64,000 nt of DNA from Caulobacter sp. X (lineage in GTDB: Bacteria; Pseudomonadota; Alphaproteobacteria; Caulobacterales; Caulobacteraceae), in contig NZ_PEGF01000003.1 in assembly GCF_002742635.1 (NCBI RefSeq), positions 1-64,000 of the forward strand, written 5' to 3'. The stretch's first letter is position 1. Each line of letters starts with the position of its first letter. The notes beneath the pieces were generated by a model. The model saw nothing but the letters and a program-made list of their open reading frames with translations. It did no database searches and was not told the DNA's origin. This document shows positions 54,927-62,963 of this stretch, piece after piece. The position numbers and the translations under genes were made by a program.

Positions 54927-56546
54927 TTAACGCCTCCACGCGCTGAGTTCGCGCGCGACCTCTTCGATGGTTTTGCCGCGGGTCTCGGGCAGCATTTTCC
55001 AGAGCACCAGCAAGCCGGCGACAACGAACGCCGCGTAGACGCCAAACACCGACGCGGCGCCAAAGCTGATCAGTTGCCAGGGGAACAGCTGCTGCACGGC
55101 GTAGTTCACCAGACTGGTCGCAAGCGCGCAGGTCGGGATGGCCACGCCCCGCACGGCGGTCGGAAAGATCTCCGACAGAATCACCCACATGATCGGCCCG
55201 ATGGAAAACTGGAACGCCGTGACGAAGGCGGCGATGCCGATCAGCACCAGCGGGATGTTCAGCGAGGTGGCCGCCTTCAGCAGTTCGGCTTCATTGGCCT
55301 GGGCGACCTCGGCCCCCAACGTGTTCGCCAGTTCGCGCTTCAGCACGACATCGCTCGGGAAGGACTTGCCGACCAGGGGCTGCAGGGCCGCGCGGTCGAT
55401 CGAGGCCGGCAGTTCGGCGACGCGTTCGGCCGGCAGTTGATAGGTCGCGGTGGCGAACGCCAAAGAACAGGCGATCAGGCTCGCGGCCGCGACGCTCAGG
55501 CCGCCCAGCAGAATGGTGCGACGCCCCACCCGATCGATGAAGACCAGCGCCAGGGACGTGGCGATGATGCTGAAAACGCCGTTCACGACGGGCACCAGGA
55601 ACGAGGCGTCGGCGCCGACGCCCGCCTGTTCGACCACGTAGGGCGCATAGAACATGATCGCGTTGATGCCGGTCGCCGGCTGGATGGCGGCGATAATGAA
55701 CCCGATCACGGCCGCCTTGCGGATGCTGGGCGAGAACATTTCTCGAAGCTTCTGCAGTGTGCCGGCCTCGCCCTCGGTCGTTTCCGAGCGAATGGTCTGA
55801 TCGATCTCGGTAAGCGCCTGCTCGACCTCGCCCGGTCCGATCAATCCACTCATGACCGTGCGGGCTTCTTCGACGCGCCCTTTGAGCATCAGCCAGCGCG
55901 GGCTCTCGGGGACACGCATCAGGAAGAGCACCCAAAGGATCGACGGCGGGATCTGAACCCCCAGCATCCACTGCCACGTGTACTGGGCCATCCCGGTGCT
56001 GACCGCGATCGGACTTCCGTCGGTGACCCAACCCTGAATGAAGTAGTTGGCCAGATAGGCCACGAAGAGGCCGACGACGATGTTCAGCTGGTTGACGGCC
56101 ACGAGCAGGCCGCGTCGGGCCGGCGGGGCGATTTCGCCGACATACATCGAGGACACCGAGAGCGAGGCGAACGCCAATCCGCCCAGGAAGCGCGCGGCGA
56201 CCAACTGGGCGATGTTCTGCGAGACGACGGCCAGCAGCACCGAAAGTAGATAGAGCCAGCCGATGATCAGCAAGGTCCTGCGCCGACCCAAACGGTCGCA
56301 GACCGTTCCGGTCACGAGCAACGCCAGCACCACGCCCAGCGCCGGCGAACTGACCGCATAGCCGAAGCCGATGGCGTCGGTATGCAGTTTCTCGATGATG
56401 TAGGCCTTGGTGCCGGAGATCAGAGCGGCGTCCAGGCCGAACACGAAGCCGCCGAAACACACCATGATCGCCAGGATCAGGGCCCGTCGATTGGTTTGGA
56501 CTTGGCTCACCGCCCCCGAAGGGGTGCTGACTACGGGACCGGCCAT
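54927..56546 (-). CDS. MFS sugar porter (hexose:H+ symporter family)
   Basis: 539 residues, twelve helices with long soluble loops. Signature motifs: GFVFGLDAALISG, DRLGRRRTLL, PESPRWLM, the helix-7 region QPATGINAIMFYAP, DRVGRRTILLGG and PETRGKTIEEV. It imports a hexose, probably D-galactose or anhydrogalactose. First gene of the operon that ends with gntR; a candidate operator lies about 165 bases upstream. Confidence 0.9.
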   Translation of the reverse strand: MAGPVVSTPSGAVSQVQTNRRALILAIMVCFGGFVFGLDAALISGTKAYIIEKLHTDAIGFGYAVSSPALGVVLALLVTGTVCDRLGRRRTLLIIGWLYLLSVLLAVVSQNIAQLVAARFLGGLAFASLSVSSMYVGEIAPPARRGLLVAVNQLNIVVGLFVAYLANYFIQGWVTDGSPIAVSTGMAQYTWQWMLGVQIPPSILWVLFLMRVPESPRWLMLKGRVEEARTVMSGLIGPGEVEQALTEIDQTIRSETTEGEAGTLQKLREMFSPSIRKAAVIGFIIAAIQPATGINAIMFYAPYVVEQAGVGADASFLVPVVNGVFSIIATSLALVFIDRVGRRTILLGGLSVAAASLIACSLAFATATYQLPAERVAELPASIDRAALQPLVGKSFPSDVVLKRELANTLGAEVAQANEAELLKAATSLNIPLVLIGIAAFVTAFQFSIGPIMWVILSEIFPTAVRGVAIPTCALATSLVNYAVQQLFPWQLISFGAASVFGVYAAFVVAGLLVLWKMLPETRGKTIEEVARELSAWRR

Positions 56547-56710
56547 CAGTGGAACTTCCGAATATGGGATTGGAACAGCCGCTGTTGGCCGTACGAAAGC
56601 GGATGGAAAACGACAACCGCGCCATTTAGGGGGTGTCCGGACAACAGCGTCTGACTCATCTATCCTCCCGGGCGGCGCCGGCTTCCTCGTCTAGCGCTCG
56701 CCGCGCGTCA

Positions 56711-56722
56711 ATTGTCAACAAT
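56711..56722. promoter_or_regulatory. candidate GntR operator for the sugar porter operon
   Basis: ATTGTCAACAAT, identical to the site before the TonB receptor, in the 190-base gap between the sugar porter start and the lactonase stop. Rest of the gap shows nothing else. Confidence 0.6.
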
Positions 56723-56735
56723 TCCGAGTGACGCC

Positions 56736-57788
56736 CTAGAGACCCTTCACTTGGGTCTCCACGCGAAGGAGCACGTCATGGGCGGTGATGAACAGGGTTG
56801 AGCCCTGCTCGCCGAAACAACAGTTGCCGGTCGCCTTTCCGGTGACGATGCGCCCCAGCGCCTTGCCCTCGGGATCGATGATGGCCACGCCGCCGGGCGC
56901 GGTGGCGAAAAGCACGCCTTCGGTCGTGACCTTCAGGCCGTCCGGCATGCCGGGGCTGCCGTCCGCCTGGAAGACGCGCATGTCGAACCAGACGCCCGCG
57001 TCACGCCGCCACTCCCCGCTTTGGCTCGAATACCGAACGATCCGCGGCGCCTCGCTGTCGGACGTCGAGACGTACAGATGCTCGCCGTCGGGGGACAGTG
57101 CGACGCCGTTCGGAAAGGCCAGGGTCCCGTCCACCAGGGCGACGCGCCCGTCCGGACTCCGGCGATAGACGCCGTTGACGCTCCGCTTCTGCGACGGCGC
57201 GTACTTGCCTTCGATCAGCCCGGTCGGCGGATCCGAAAAATAGACGGTCCCGTCCGCAGCGCGGACCAGGTCGTTGGGACTGTTGAACGGATCGGCGTTG
57301 GGTCCCCGCACGAACGGCGCGGCCTGGCCCGTGGTCAGGTCGTAGAGGAGGATCGAGCGACTGTCCTGGTCGCACATCAGGACCTTGTCGTCGGGGCGCA
57401 AATAGAGAAGGCCGTTTGTGCCCGGCATGACGAACGCCGGCGCGCCGCCGAACCCGCCGGGTGATCTCAGCACGCCCAGTCCGGCCTCGCGGCTCCACAT
57501 CCGGACCAGATTGGCCGGGATGTCCGAAAAATAGAGACGGCCGCGCTTGCTGTCCCAAGTGGGCCCTTCGCTCCACGAGAAACCGCCGCCGAGGCGTTCG
57601 ATCTTCGTGTCTACGGGCAGGATTTTGTCGAGTGCGGCCGAGAAGCGATCGACGCGAAACGCCTCGGAGGGGCCTGCAGTCTGCTCGGCGTGAGGCCGCC
57701 CAGCCGCGCCGGCGGACGCCAACAGCGCACCGGCGGCCAACACGGCGCGACGCGAAACACACGCCTCCCAGCGATCTTCCGTCGCCAT
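56736..57788 (-). CDS. SMP-30/gluconolactonase-like lactonase, exported
   Basis: 350 residues from ATG 57788 (GGAGG upstream; the frame is open to 57845). A twin-arginine-like signal ([18 protein letters not shown]) indicates periplasmic location. Six-bladed propeller features: [11 protein letters not shown] (metal Glu), [20 protein letters not shown] (Asn/Asp), [17 protein letters not shown] and [12 protein letters not shown]. It would hydrolyse a sugar lactone such as galactonolactone. Divergent from the cycloisomerase gene with a shared operator. Confidence 0.8.
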   Translation of the reverse strand: MATEDRWEACVSRRAVLAAGALLASAGAAGRPHAEQTAGPSEAFRVDRFSAALDKILPVDTKIERLGGGFSWSEGPTWDSKRGRLYFSDIPANLVRMWSREAGLGVLRSPGGFGGAPAFVMPGTNGLLYLRPDDKVLMCDQDSRSILLYDLTTGQAAPFVRGPNADPFNSPNDLVRAADGTVYFSDPPTGLIEGKYAPSQKRSVNGVYRRSPDGRVALVDGTLAFPNGVALSPDGEHLYVSTSDSEAPRIVRYSSQSGEWRRDAGVWFDMRVFQADGSPGMPDGLKVTTEGVLFATAPGGVAIIDPEGKALGRIVTGKATGNCCFGEQGSTLFITAHDVLLRVETQVKGL

Positions 57789-57827
57789 AAGCTGCCTCCC
57801 CACTCTAACGCGACAAGCCTTGACACG

Positions 57828-57846
57828 ATTGTCAACATTCGACAAT
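57828..57846. promoter_or_regulatory. candidate GntR operator between lactonase and cycloisomerase genes
   Basis: ATTGTCAACATTCGACAAT: the ATTGTCAACATT core plus a GACAAT half-site, the same 19-bp layout as 36653-36671. It lies 40 bases before the lactonase start and 28 bases before the cycloisomerase start. Confidence 0.7.
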
Positions 57847-57873
57847 CAAAAAGGAGGCAGTGGTGAAAGTGTC

Positions 57874-58998
57874 ATGGGGTCCAACGAAAAAATGGTGCAG
57901 TCGGGAAATCGCTCGATCATGCTCGTCGCCCCCGCGCTTTACCGCGTGCCGCTGAGCGAGGCGCTGACCGACGCCGGCCACGGGCTTCACACCCATTTCG
58001 AACTGGTCACGTGCCGCATCGCCAGCGCCGACGGCGTCGAGGGTGTCGGCTACACCTACACCGGCGGCCGCGGCGGAAGCGCCATCGTCGCGCTGATCCG
58101 CGATGCGATCGCGCCGCTGCTGATCGGGCGGGACGCCAACGACATCGAGGAACTGTGGCGCTGGCAGCTGCGCGCGCTCCACTATCTGGGCATGGGCGGC
58201 GTGGTCGGCTTCGCCGTCGGCGCGGTCGACATCGCGCTCTGGGACCTAAAGTGCAAGCGCGAGAACACCCCCCTGTGGCGCGCCGCGGGCGGTCAGACCG
58301 ATCGTGTGGGCTGCTACCGCGGCCTGATCGATCTTGGCTATTCCGACGAACACCTGCTGGACGTCGTCGCCCGGGAGATGAGCAGCGGCCATACCGGCAT
58401 CAAGCTCAAGGTGGGGCGAACCGAAATCGCCCGCGACGTGGCGCGGGTGAAGGCGGTCCGGGCGCTGATCGGGCCCGACAAGGCGCTGATGGCCGACGCC
58501 AACTATTCCTGGGACGCCCAGAGCGCTATCGAGTTCGGGCGCGGCGTCGCCGACTGCGATCTGACCTGGTTCGAAGAGCCGGTCGCGCATGACGATCTGG
58601 ACGCCTATGCCGAAGTCTCAGAGGCGATCGATATTCCGCTCGCTTCCGGCGAGAACTGGCGCACGGTGCCCGAGTTCGAGAACGCCGTCGCACGGGCGAA
58701 GATCGGCTATCTGCAGCCCGACGCCTCGAACCTCGGCGGCATCACGCCTTGGCTGAAAGTAGCCGAACTGGCCCGCAAGGCGAAGCTGCCGGTGGCCTCG
58801 CACGGCATGCACGAGTTGCACGTGTCGCTGATGGCGGCCCAGCCGAACGCGGCGCTTCTCGAAGTCCATTCCTTCCCGATCGACGCCTACACCACAACCC
58901 CCCTGCAGGTCGTGGACGGCGTGGCTACAGCGCCTTCGACGCCGGGCATCGGGGTCACTTTCGACCACAGTTTGTTGGCGGCCCACCGCGTCGCCTGA
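57874..58998 (+). CDS. 3,6-anhydro-L-galactonate cycloisomerase (enolase superfamily)
   Basis: 374 residues from ATG 57874; the ribosome site AAGGAGG is 16 bases away, so the true start could differ slightly. [11 protein letters not shown] and [12 protein letters not shown] near the N-terminus resemble the Vibrio cycloisomerase that opens anhydrogalactonate. The barrel has the KxK pair (Lys177, Lys179), metal ligands Asp208, Glu234 and Glu260, and His310 in [10 protein letters not shown]. It converts 3,6-anhydro-L-galactonate to 2-keto-3-deoxy-L-galactonate. The next two genes supply the following steps. Confidence 0.8.
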   Translation: MGSNEKMVQSGNRSIMLVAPALYRVPLSEALTDAGHGLHTHFELVTCRIASADGVEGVGYTYTGGRGGSAIVALIRDAIAPLLIGRDANDIEELWRWQLRALHYLGMGGVVGFAVGAVDIALWDLKCKRENTPLWRAAGGQTDRVGCYRGLIDLGYSDEHLLDVVAREMSSGHTGIKLKVGRTEIARDVARVKAVRALIGPDKALMADANYSWDAQSAIEFGRGVADCDLTWFEEPVAHDDLDAYAEVSEAIDIPLASGENWRTVPEFENAVARAKIGYLQPDASNLGGITPWLKVAELARKAKLPVASHGMHELHVSLMAAQPNAALLEVHSFPIDAYTTTPLQVVDGVATAPSTPGIGVTFDHSLLAAHRVA

Positions 58999-59011
58999 AG
59001 CGAGAACAGCC

Positions 59012-60031
59012 ATGAAAAGCGCAATCTATGTCGGACAGGGCCGGTTTGAGATCGGTCCTGGTGATCGTCTGCGGCCTGGTCCCGGTGAAGTCACGCTCGA
59101 GGTCGGCTATGTCGGCCTGTGCGGCACCGATCTGCACGTCTATCACGGGAACATGGACCATCGCGTCTGTCCGCCCGGCGTGATCGGCCATGAAATGTCC
59201 GGCGTGATCACCGATCTGGGCGACAACGTCGACGGCTTCGCCAAGGGCGACCAGGTCGTCGTTCGGCCGCTCGACTATTGCGGCGACTGCCCCGCCTGCC
59301 ACGCCGGCCATTCGCATGTCTGCCACAAGCTCAAATTCATGGGCATCGACTCGTCGGGCGCGCTGCAGTCGTTCTGGACGGTGAAGGCCCGCACCCTGCA
59401 CAAGCTGCCGGCGTCGATCGACCTGCGTCGCGGCGCCCTCGTCGAGCCGCTGGCGGTCGCTTGCCACGATGTGGCCCGGGCGCGAGTGCAGGCCGGCGAA
59501 CGCGTCGTCGTGCTGGGCGGCGGCCCGATCGGTCAGTTGATCGCGTTGGTCGCCAAGGCGCGCGGCGCCGAGGTTCTGATCTCCGAACCGACCGCCGTGC
59601 GCCGTCAATACGCGGCCGACGCGGGCTTTGCCGCCTTCGATCCGACCACCGGCGACCTGGCCGCGCATGTGACCGAATGGACCGAGGGCAAGGGCGCGGA
59701 CGTGGTGTTCGAGGTTGCGGGCGTTCAGGCCACGGTGACAGCCATGACCGACATCGCCGCGACGCGCGGCCGGATCTGCATGGTCGCGATCCACTCCAGC
59801 AAGCCGCAGGTCGACCTCTTCAGGTTCTTCTGGCGCGAATTGGAGCTGGTCGGCGCGCGCGTCTATGAAGCCGTCGACTTCGACGCAGCCATCGAGTTGA
59901 TCGCCAGCGGCGCGGTCGACGTCGACGCCCTGATCACCTCGGTGCGCCCGATCGACGAAATCCAAAAGGCCTTCGAGGCCATGGACAGCGCCGACCCCGG
60001 CATGAAAACCCTGTTGGAGTGCAGCCATTGA
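59012..60031 (+). CDS. Zn-dependent dehydrogenase, likely 2-keto-3-deoxy-L-galactonate 5-dehydrogenase
   Basis: 339 residues. MDR alcohol dehydrogenase: catalytic zinc in GLCGTDLHVYHG and GHEMSG, structural zinc cysteines in DYCGDCPACHAGHSHVC, and NAD site VVLGGGPIGQLIA. It starts 13 bases after the cycloisomerase gene and overlaps the kduD-like gene, so the three encode consecutive steps: ring opening, oxidation at C5, reduction to 2-keto-3-deoxy-gluconate. Substrate is inferred from this order. Confidence 0.78.
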   Translation: MKSAIYVGQGRFEIGPGDRLRPGPGEVTLEVGYVGLCGTDLHVYHGNMDHRVCPPGVIGHEMSGVITDLGDNVDGFAKGDQVVVRPLDYCGDCPACHAGHSHVCHKLKFMGIDSSGALQSFWTVKARTLHKLPASIDLRRGALVEPLAVACHDVARARVQAGERVVVLGGGPIGQLIALVAKARGAEVLISEPTAVRRQYAADAGFAAFDPTTGDLAAHVTEWTEGKGADVVFEVAGVQATVTAMTDIAATRGRICMVAIHSSKPQVDLFRFFWRELELVGARVYEAVDFDAAIELIASGAVDVDALITSVRPIDEIQKAFEAMDSADPGMKTLLECSH

Positions 60032-60795
60032 GCGACAAGATGTTCGACCTGACCGGTAAGGTGGCGCTCGTCACGGGCTGTCGCCGTGGAATCGGCATGG
60101 CGATGGCCGTGGCGCTGGCCGAGGCCGGCGCCGACATCATCGGCGTCTCCGCCTCGCTGGATCCGGCCACCGACGAGGTCGCCAAGGCAATCAAGGCGGC
60201 CGGGCGCGCATTCGCCGGATACAAATGCGATTTCGCCGATCGCGCCGCGTTCGATGAGACGCTGGCGACCATCCTGCTGGACCATCCGCGGATCGACATC
60301 CTGGTCAACAACGCCGGCACGATCATGCGCGCCCCGGCGGCCGAGCATCCCGACGACCTCTGGGACACGGTCATCGAGGTGAACCTCAGCGCCCAGTTCC
60401 GGCTGACCCGCGAGGTCGGTAAGCGGATGATCGCTCAGGGCGGCGGCAAGGTGATCTTCACCGCCTCGCTGCTGTCCTACCAGGGCGGGATCAATGTTCC
60501 GGGCTATGCGGCCAGCAAGGGCGGCGTCCACCAGCTGACCATGGCCTTCGCCAACGAGTGGGCGGCCAAGGGCGTCAACGTCAACGCCATCGCGCCTGGC
60601 TATATCTCGACCGACAACACCGAGGCCCTGCGCGCCGACAAGGCGCGGGCGGACTCGATCCTGGCCCGTATCCCGGCCGGCCGCTGGGGCGAGCCCGACG
60701 ACTTCAAGGGCCCGGTCGTGTTCCTGGCCTCGCCGGCGTCGAACTATATGCATGGCGCGACACTGTTGATCGACGGCGGCTGGATGGGGCGCTGA
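60028..60795 (+). CDS. kduD: KduD-like SDR, 2,5-diketo-3-deoxy acid reductase
   Basis: 255 residues from TTG 60028, which overlaps the previous stop (TTGA) and has GGAG eight bases upstream; GTG 60019 is also in frame. Strong KduD resemblance: FDLTGKVALVTGCRRGIGMAMA, NNAGTIMRAPAAEHPDD, TASLLSYQGGINVPGYAASKGGV. KduD reduces 2,5-diketo-3-deoxygluconate to 2-keto-3-deoxygluconate, the last step that joins the anhydrogalactose route to the Entner-Doudoroff pathway. Confidence 0.85.
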   Translation: MSDKMFDLTGKVALVTGCRRGIGMAMAVALAEAGADIIGVSASLDPATDEVAKAIKAAGRAFAGYKCDFADRAAFDETLATILLDHPRIDILVNNAGTIMRAPAAEHPDDLWDTVIEVNLSAQFRLTREVGKRMIAQGGGKVIFTASLLSYQGGINVPGYAASKGGVHQLTMAFANEWAAKGVNVNAIAPGYISTDNTEALRADKARADSILARIPAGRWGEPDDFKGPVVFLASPASNYMHGATLLIDGGWMGR

Positions 60796-60797
60796 TC

Positions 60798-61187
60798 ATG
60801 GATCTCGCGCTCTACACGATCGAGGACGGCGCGGACCAAGCGCCGCGCGTCACGCAGTCCGCCTTGCCGCCCCTGGAGGTCATCGCCGATCTCCATGTAT
60901 TCTACGCCCCCTTGCTCTCGATCGAGAGCAAGGGGGTCACCCTGGCGCGCGGACGCGTTGAACCCGGCGTCGAGGTTCCGCCTCATGCCGCCGGGTCGCG
61001 CTACATCGCCTTGGTGGTGTCGGGGACCGGCCTGCTGACGCTGATGCGCGCCACGGTCGATGTCCCCGAAACGTCTCTGGCCTACCAGCCGGGGACGTTG
61101 ATCGACTTCCCGCCCAACGCCCGCCACGGATGGATCAATACCGGGCCCGAGCCGCTCGAGTGGATCGGCCTGGATCTCGGCGCCTGA
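60798..61187 (+). CDS. small cupin protein
   Basis: 129 residues from ATG 60798, two bases after kduD. Single cupin barrel: GRVEPGVEVPPHAAGSRYIALVVSGTG (metal His) and a second motif FPPNARHGWINTG. KduI-like isomerase, sugar-acid sensor or anomer-mutase roles are possible for a cupin here; no specific residues decide. It ends a four-gene plus-strand operon starting at 57874. Confidence 0.65.
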   Translation: MDLALYTIEDGADQAPRVTQSALPPLEVIADLHVFYAPLLSIESKGVTLARGRVEPGVEVPPHAAGSRYIALVVSGTGLLTLMRATVDVPETSLAYQPGTLIDFPPNARHGWINTGPEPLEWIGLDLGA

Positions 61188-61197
61188 TCGGCAAGGT

Positions 61198-62217
61198 TCA
61201 GATCGAGAACTGAACCTTGCCACCGGCCTGGCCCGACGTGGCCAGGGCGAACGCTTCACGGGCCTCTTCCAGCGGGAAGGTCCGGCCGATCAGCAACGAA
61301 AAATCGAACTGACCCGAAGCGATGATCGCCATCGCTTCGCGGAATTCGCGATTGAACTGGAACGCGCCGATGATGCTGAGCTCCTTCAGCATGATCAGGT
61401 TCAGATCGACCCCATTGGCGCCCGGCTGCAGCGTCGAGACGACCGCGACCGCACCGCCCTTGCGCGCCGCCTTCATGGCCAGGTTGAACGCCGGGATGGC
61501 GCCCGTGGCCTCGACCACGCAGTCATAGCGCAGGGTCGGAACCGGCTCGGAATCGCCACCGATGAGATAGCCGGTCCGGGCGCCGAGCTTGACGGCCTTC
61601 TCGACCAGTTCGGGCTTCATGTCGGCGCAGTCGACTGTGGCGCCCTTGGCCAAGGCCCCGATCGCGGCCAGCAGGCCCATCGGCCCACAGCCCATGACCA
61701 GCACCTGGCTGCCCGGGCCGACCTCGGCCAGATTGACCGCGTGGAGCGAACAGGCCAGCGGCTCGGTGAAAGCCAGCTCGGCCGGCGTGACCCCCTCGGG
61801 GGCCGGGTGGCAGCAGGCGGCCGGGAAGGCGAAGACTTCCTGGAAGAAACCGTCGATATGCGGCACCGTCAAAGCCGAGCCCGGGAATTTCTTGTCGGTG
61901 CAGAGGTTCTCCTGACCCGACTGGCAGTATTCGCAGCGACCGCAGCCGATGATCGGATTGACCGCCACCAGCGCCCCCTCGGGTAGGTCGCTGCCGTTGG
62001 GATCCAGGACATAAGCGCAAGCCTCGTGACCCAGAGAGACGGGGTTTTGCAGCGGAAAGCCTGCGTTCCCGAAATGCTTGAAATAGTGCATGTCGGTTCC
62101 ACAGATCCCGGCCCGCGCCAGGTGCAGACGCACCCACCCCTCGGGTAGCGGTCCGGCGGGGTTGGCCTCGCCAACCTCGATCTGGCCGGGGGCAACAAGC
62201 TTGGTCGCAACGGGCAT
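61198..62217 (-). CDS. Zn-dependent sugar/polyol dehydrogenase
   Basis: 339 residues from ATG 62217 (AGGAAGG upstream). MDR family: GICGTDMHYFKHFG, GHEACAYV, structural cysteines in GCGRCEYCQSGQENLC, VMGCGPMGLLAAIG nucleotide site. Closest in style to L-idonate/L-galactonate 5-dehydrogenases. Its C-terminal end faces the cupin gene. It is the third gene of a minus-strand operon (solute-binding protein, SDR, dehydrogenase), so an imported sugar or its acid is the likely substrate. Confidence 0.75.
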   Translation of the reverse strand: MPVATKLVAPGQIEVGEANPAGPLPEGWVRLHLARAGICGTDMHYFKHFGNAGFPLQNPVSLGHEACAYVLDPNGSDLPEGALVAVNPIIGCGRCEYCQSGQENLCTDKKFPGSALTVPHIDGFFQEVFAFPAACCHPAPEGVTPAELAFTEPLACSLHAVNLAEVGPGSQVLVMGCGPMGLLAAIGALAKGATVDCADMKPELVEKAVKLGARTGYLIGGDSEPVPTLRYDCVVEATGAIPAFNLAMKAARKGGAVAVVSTLQPGANGVDLNLIMLKELSIIGAFQFNREFREAMAIIASGQFDFSLLIGRTFPLEEAREAFALATSGQAGGKVQFSI

Positions 62218-62228
62218 GGCGGGCCTTC

Positions 62229-62963
62229 CTAAAAGCCGATGGAGAAGCCGGCGTCGACCGGAAGGGCCACGCCGTTGATGTAGGCCGAGCGCTCGCCGGC
62301 CAGGAACAGGCACGCCTGCGCCACGTCCTGGGCCGTGCCGAACTTTCCAGTCGGGATCCGGCCCTCGATCTTGCGGCGACGGTCGGGATCCTTGGCCAGC
62401 ACGGCGCGGGTCATGTCGGTTTCGATGAAGCCGGGGCACACCGCGTTGCAGCGCATGCCGAACGCCGCGGCGTCGACTGCGACACTGCGCGTCAAGCCGA
62501 CCACGGCGGTCTTGGTCGTGACATAGGCGGCGGCGCTGGGCAGGGCGATCAAGCCGGCCATCGACGAGATGTTGACGATGGCGCCCCCGCCGACGTCCTT
62601 GCGAAGGCGGATGAAGGCGGCGCTCAGACCGAACATCGCTTTCAGGTTCAGATTAACCACCGCGTCGAACTCATCGGGAGCGACCTCCCAGGCCGGCTTC
62701 TTCAGGTGGCGGCCGGCATTGTTGATCAGCACGTCCGGCGCGCCGAACACGCCAGTCGCGCGCGCCATTACCTCGTCGGCGTCGGCCGTGGCCAGATCCG
62801 CCTCGCAGAACCTGGCGGCGTCGCCGAACTGGCTCCCAAGCGTCTCAAAGTCGCCGAGCGTACGGCCCACCACCACGACGCGATAGCCGTCCTCGAGGAA
62901 CAGTTGGGACTGCGCCAGCCCCAAGCCCTTGTTGCCGCCGGTGATCAAAGCAATCTTGGTCAT
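62229..62963 (-). CDS. short-chain dehydrogenase (gluconate 5-dehydrogenase-like)
   Basis: 244 residues from ATG 62963, overlapping the upstream stop by four bases. TGGNKGLGLAQSQ, NNAGRHLKKPAWEVAPDEFD, NISSMAGL and YVTTKTA. Resembles IdnO/KduD-like reductases of 5-keto sugar acids. Paired with the Zn dehydrogenase that follows, it could swap the configuration at C5 of an aldonate, as idonate IdnD/IdnO do. Confidence 0.75.
   Translation of the reverse strand: MTKIALITGGNKGLGLAQSQLFLEDGYRVVVVGRTLGDFETLGSQFGDAARFCEADLATADADEVMARATGVFGAPDVLINNAGRHLKKPAWEVAPDEFDAVVNLNLKAMFGLSAAFIRLRKDVGGGAIVNISSMAGLIALPSAAAYVTTKTAVVGLTRSVAVDAAAFGMRCNAVCPGFIETDMTRAVLAKDPDRRRKIEGRIPTGKFGTAQDVAQACLFLAGERSAYINGVALPVDAGFSIGF

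Noticed and set aside
54495-56249. 584-residue plus-strand open frame over the sugar porter and SDR genes
   Set aside because: Shadow frame; the minus strand encodes clear transporter and SDR motifs.
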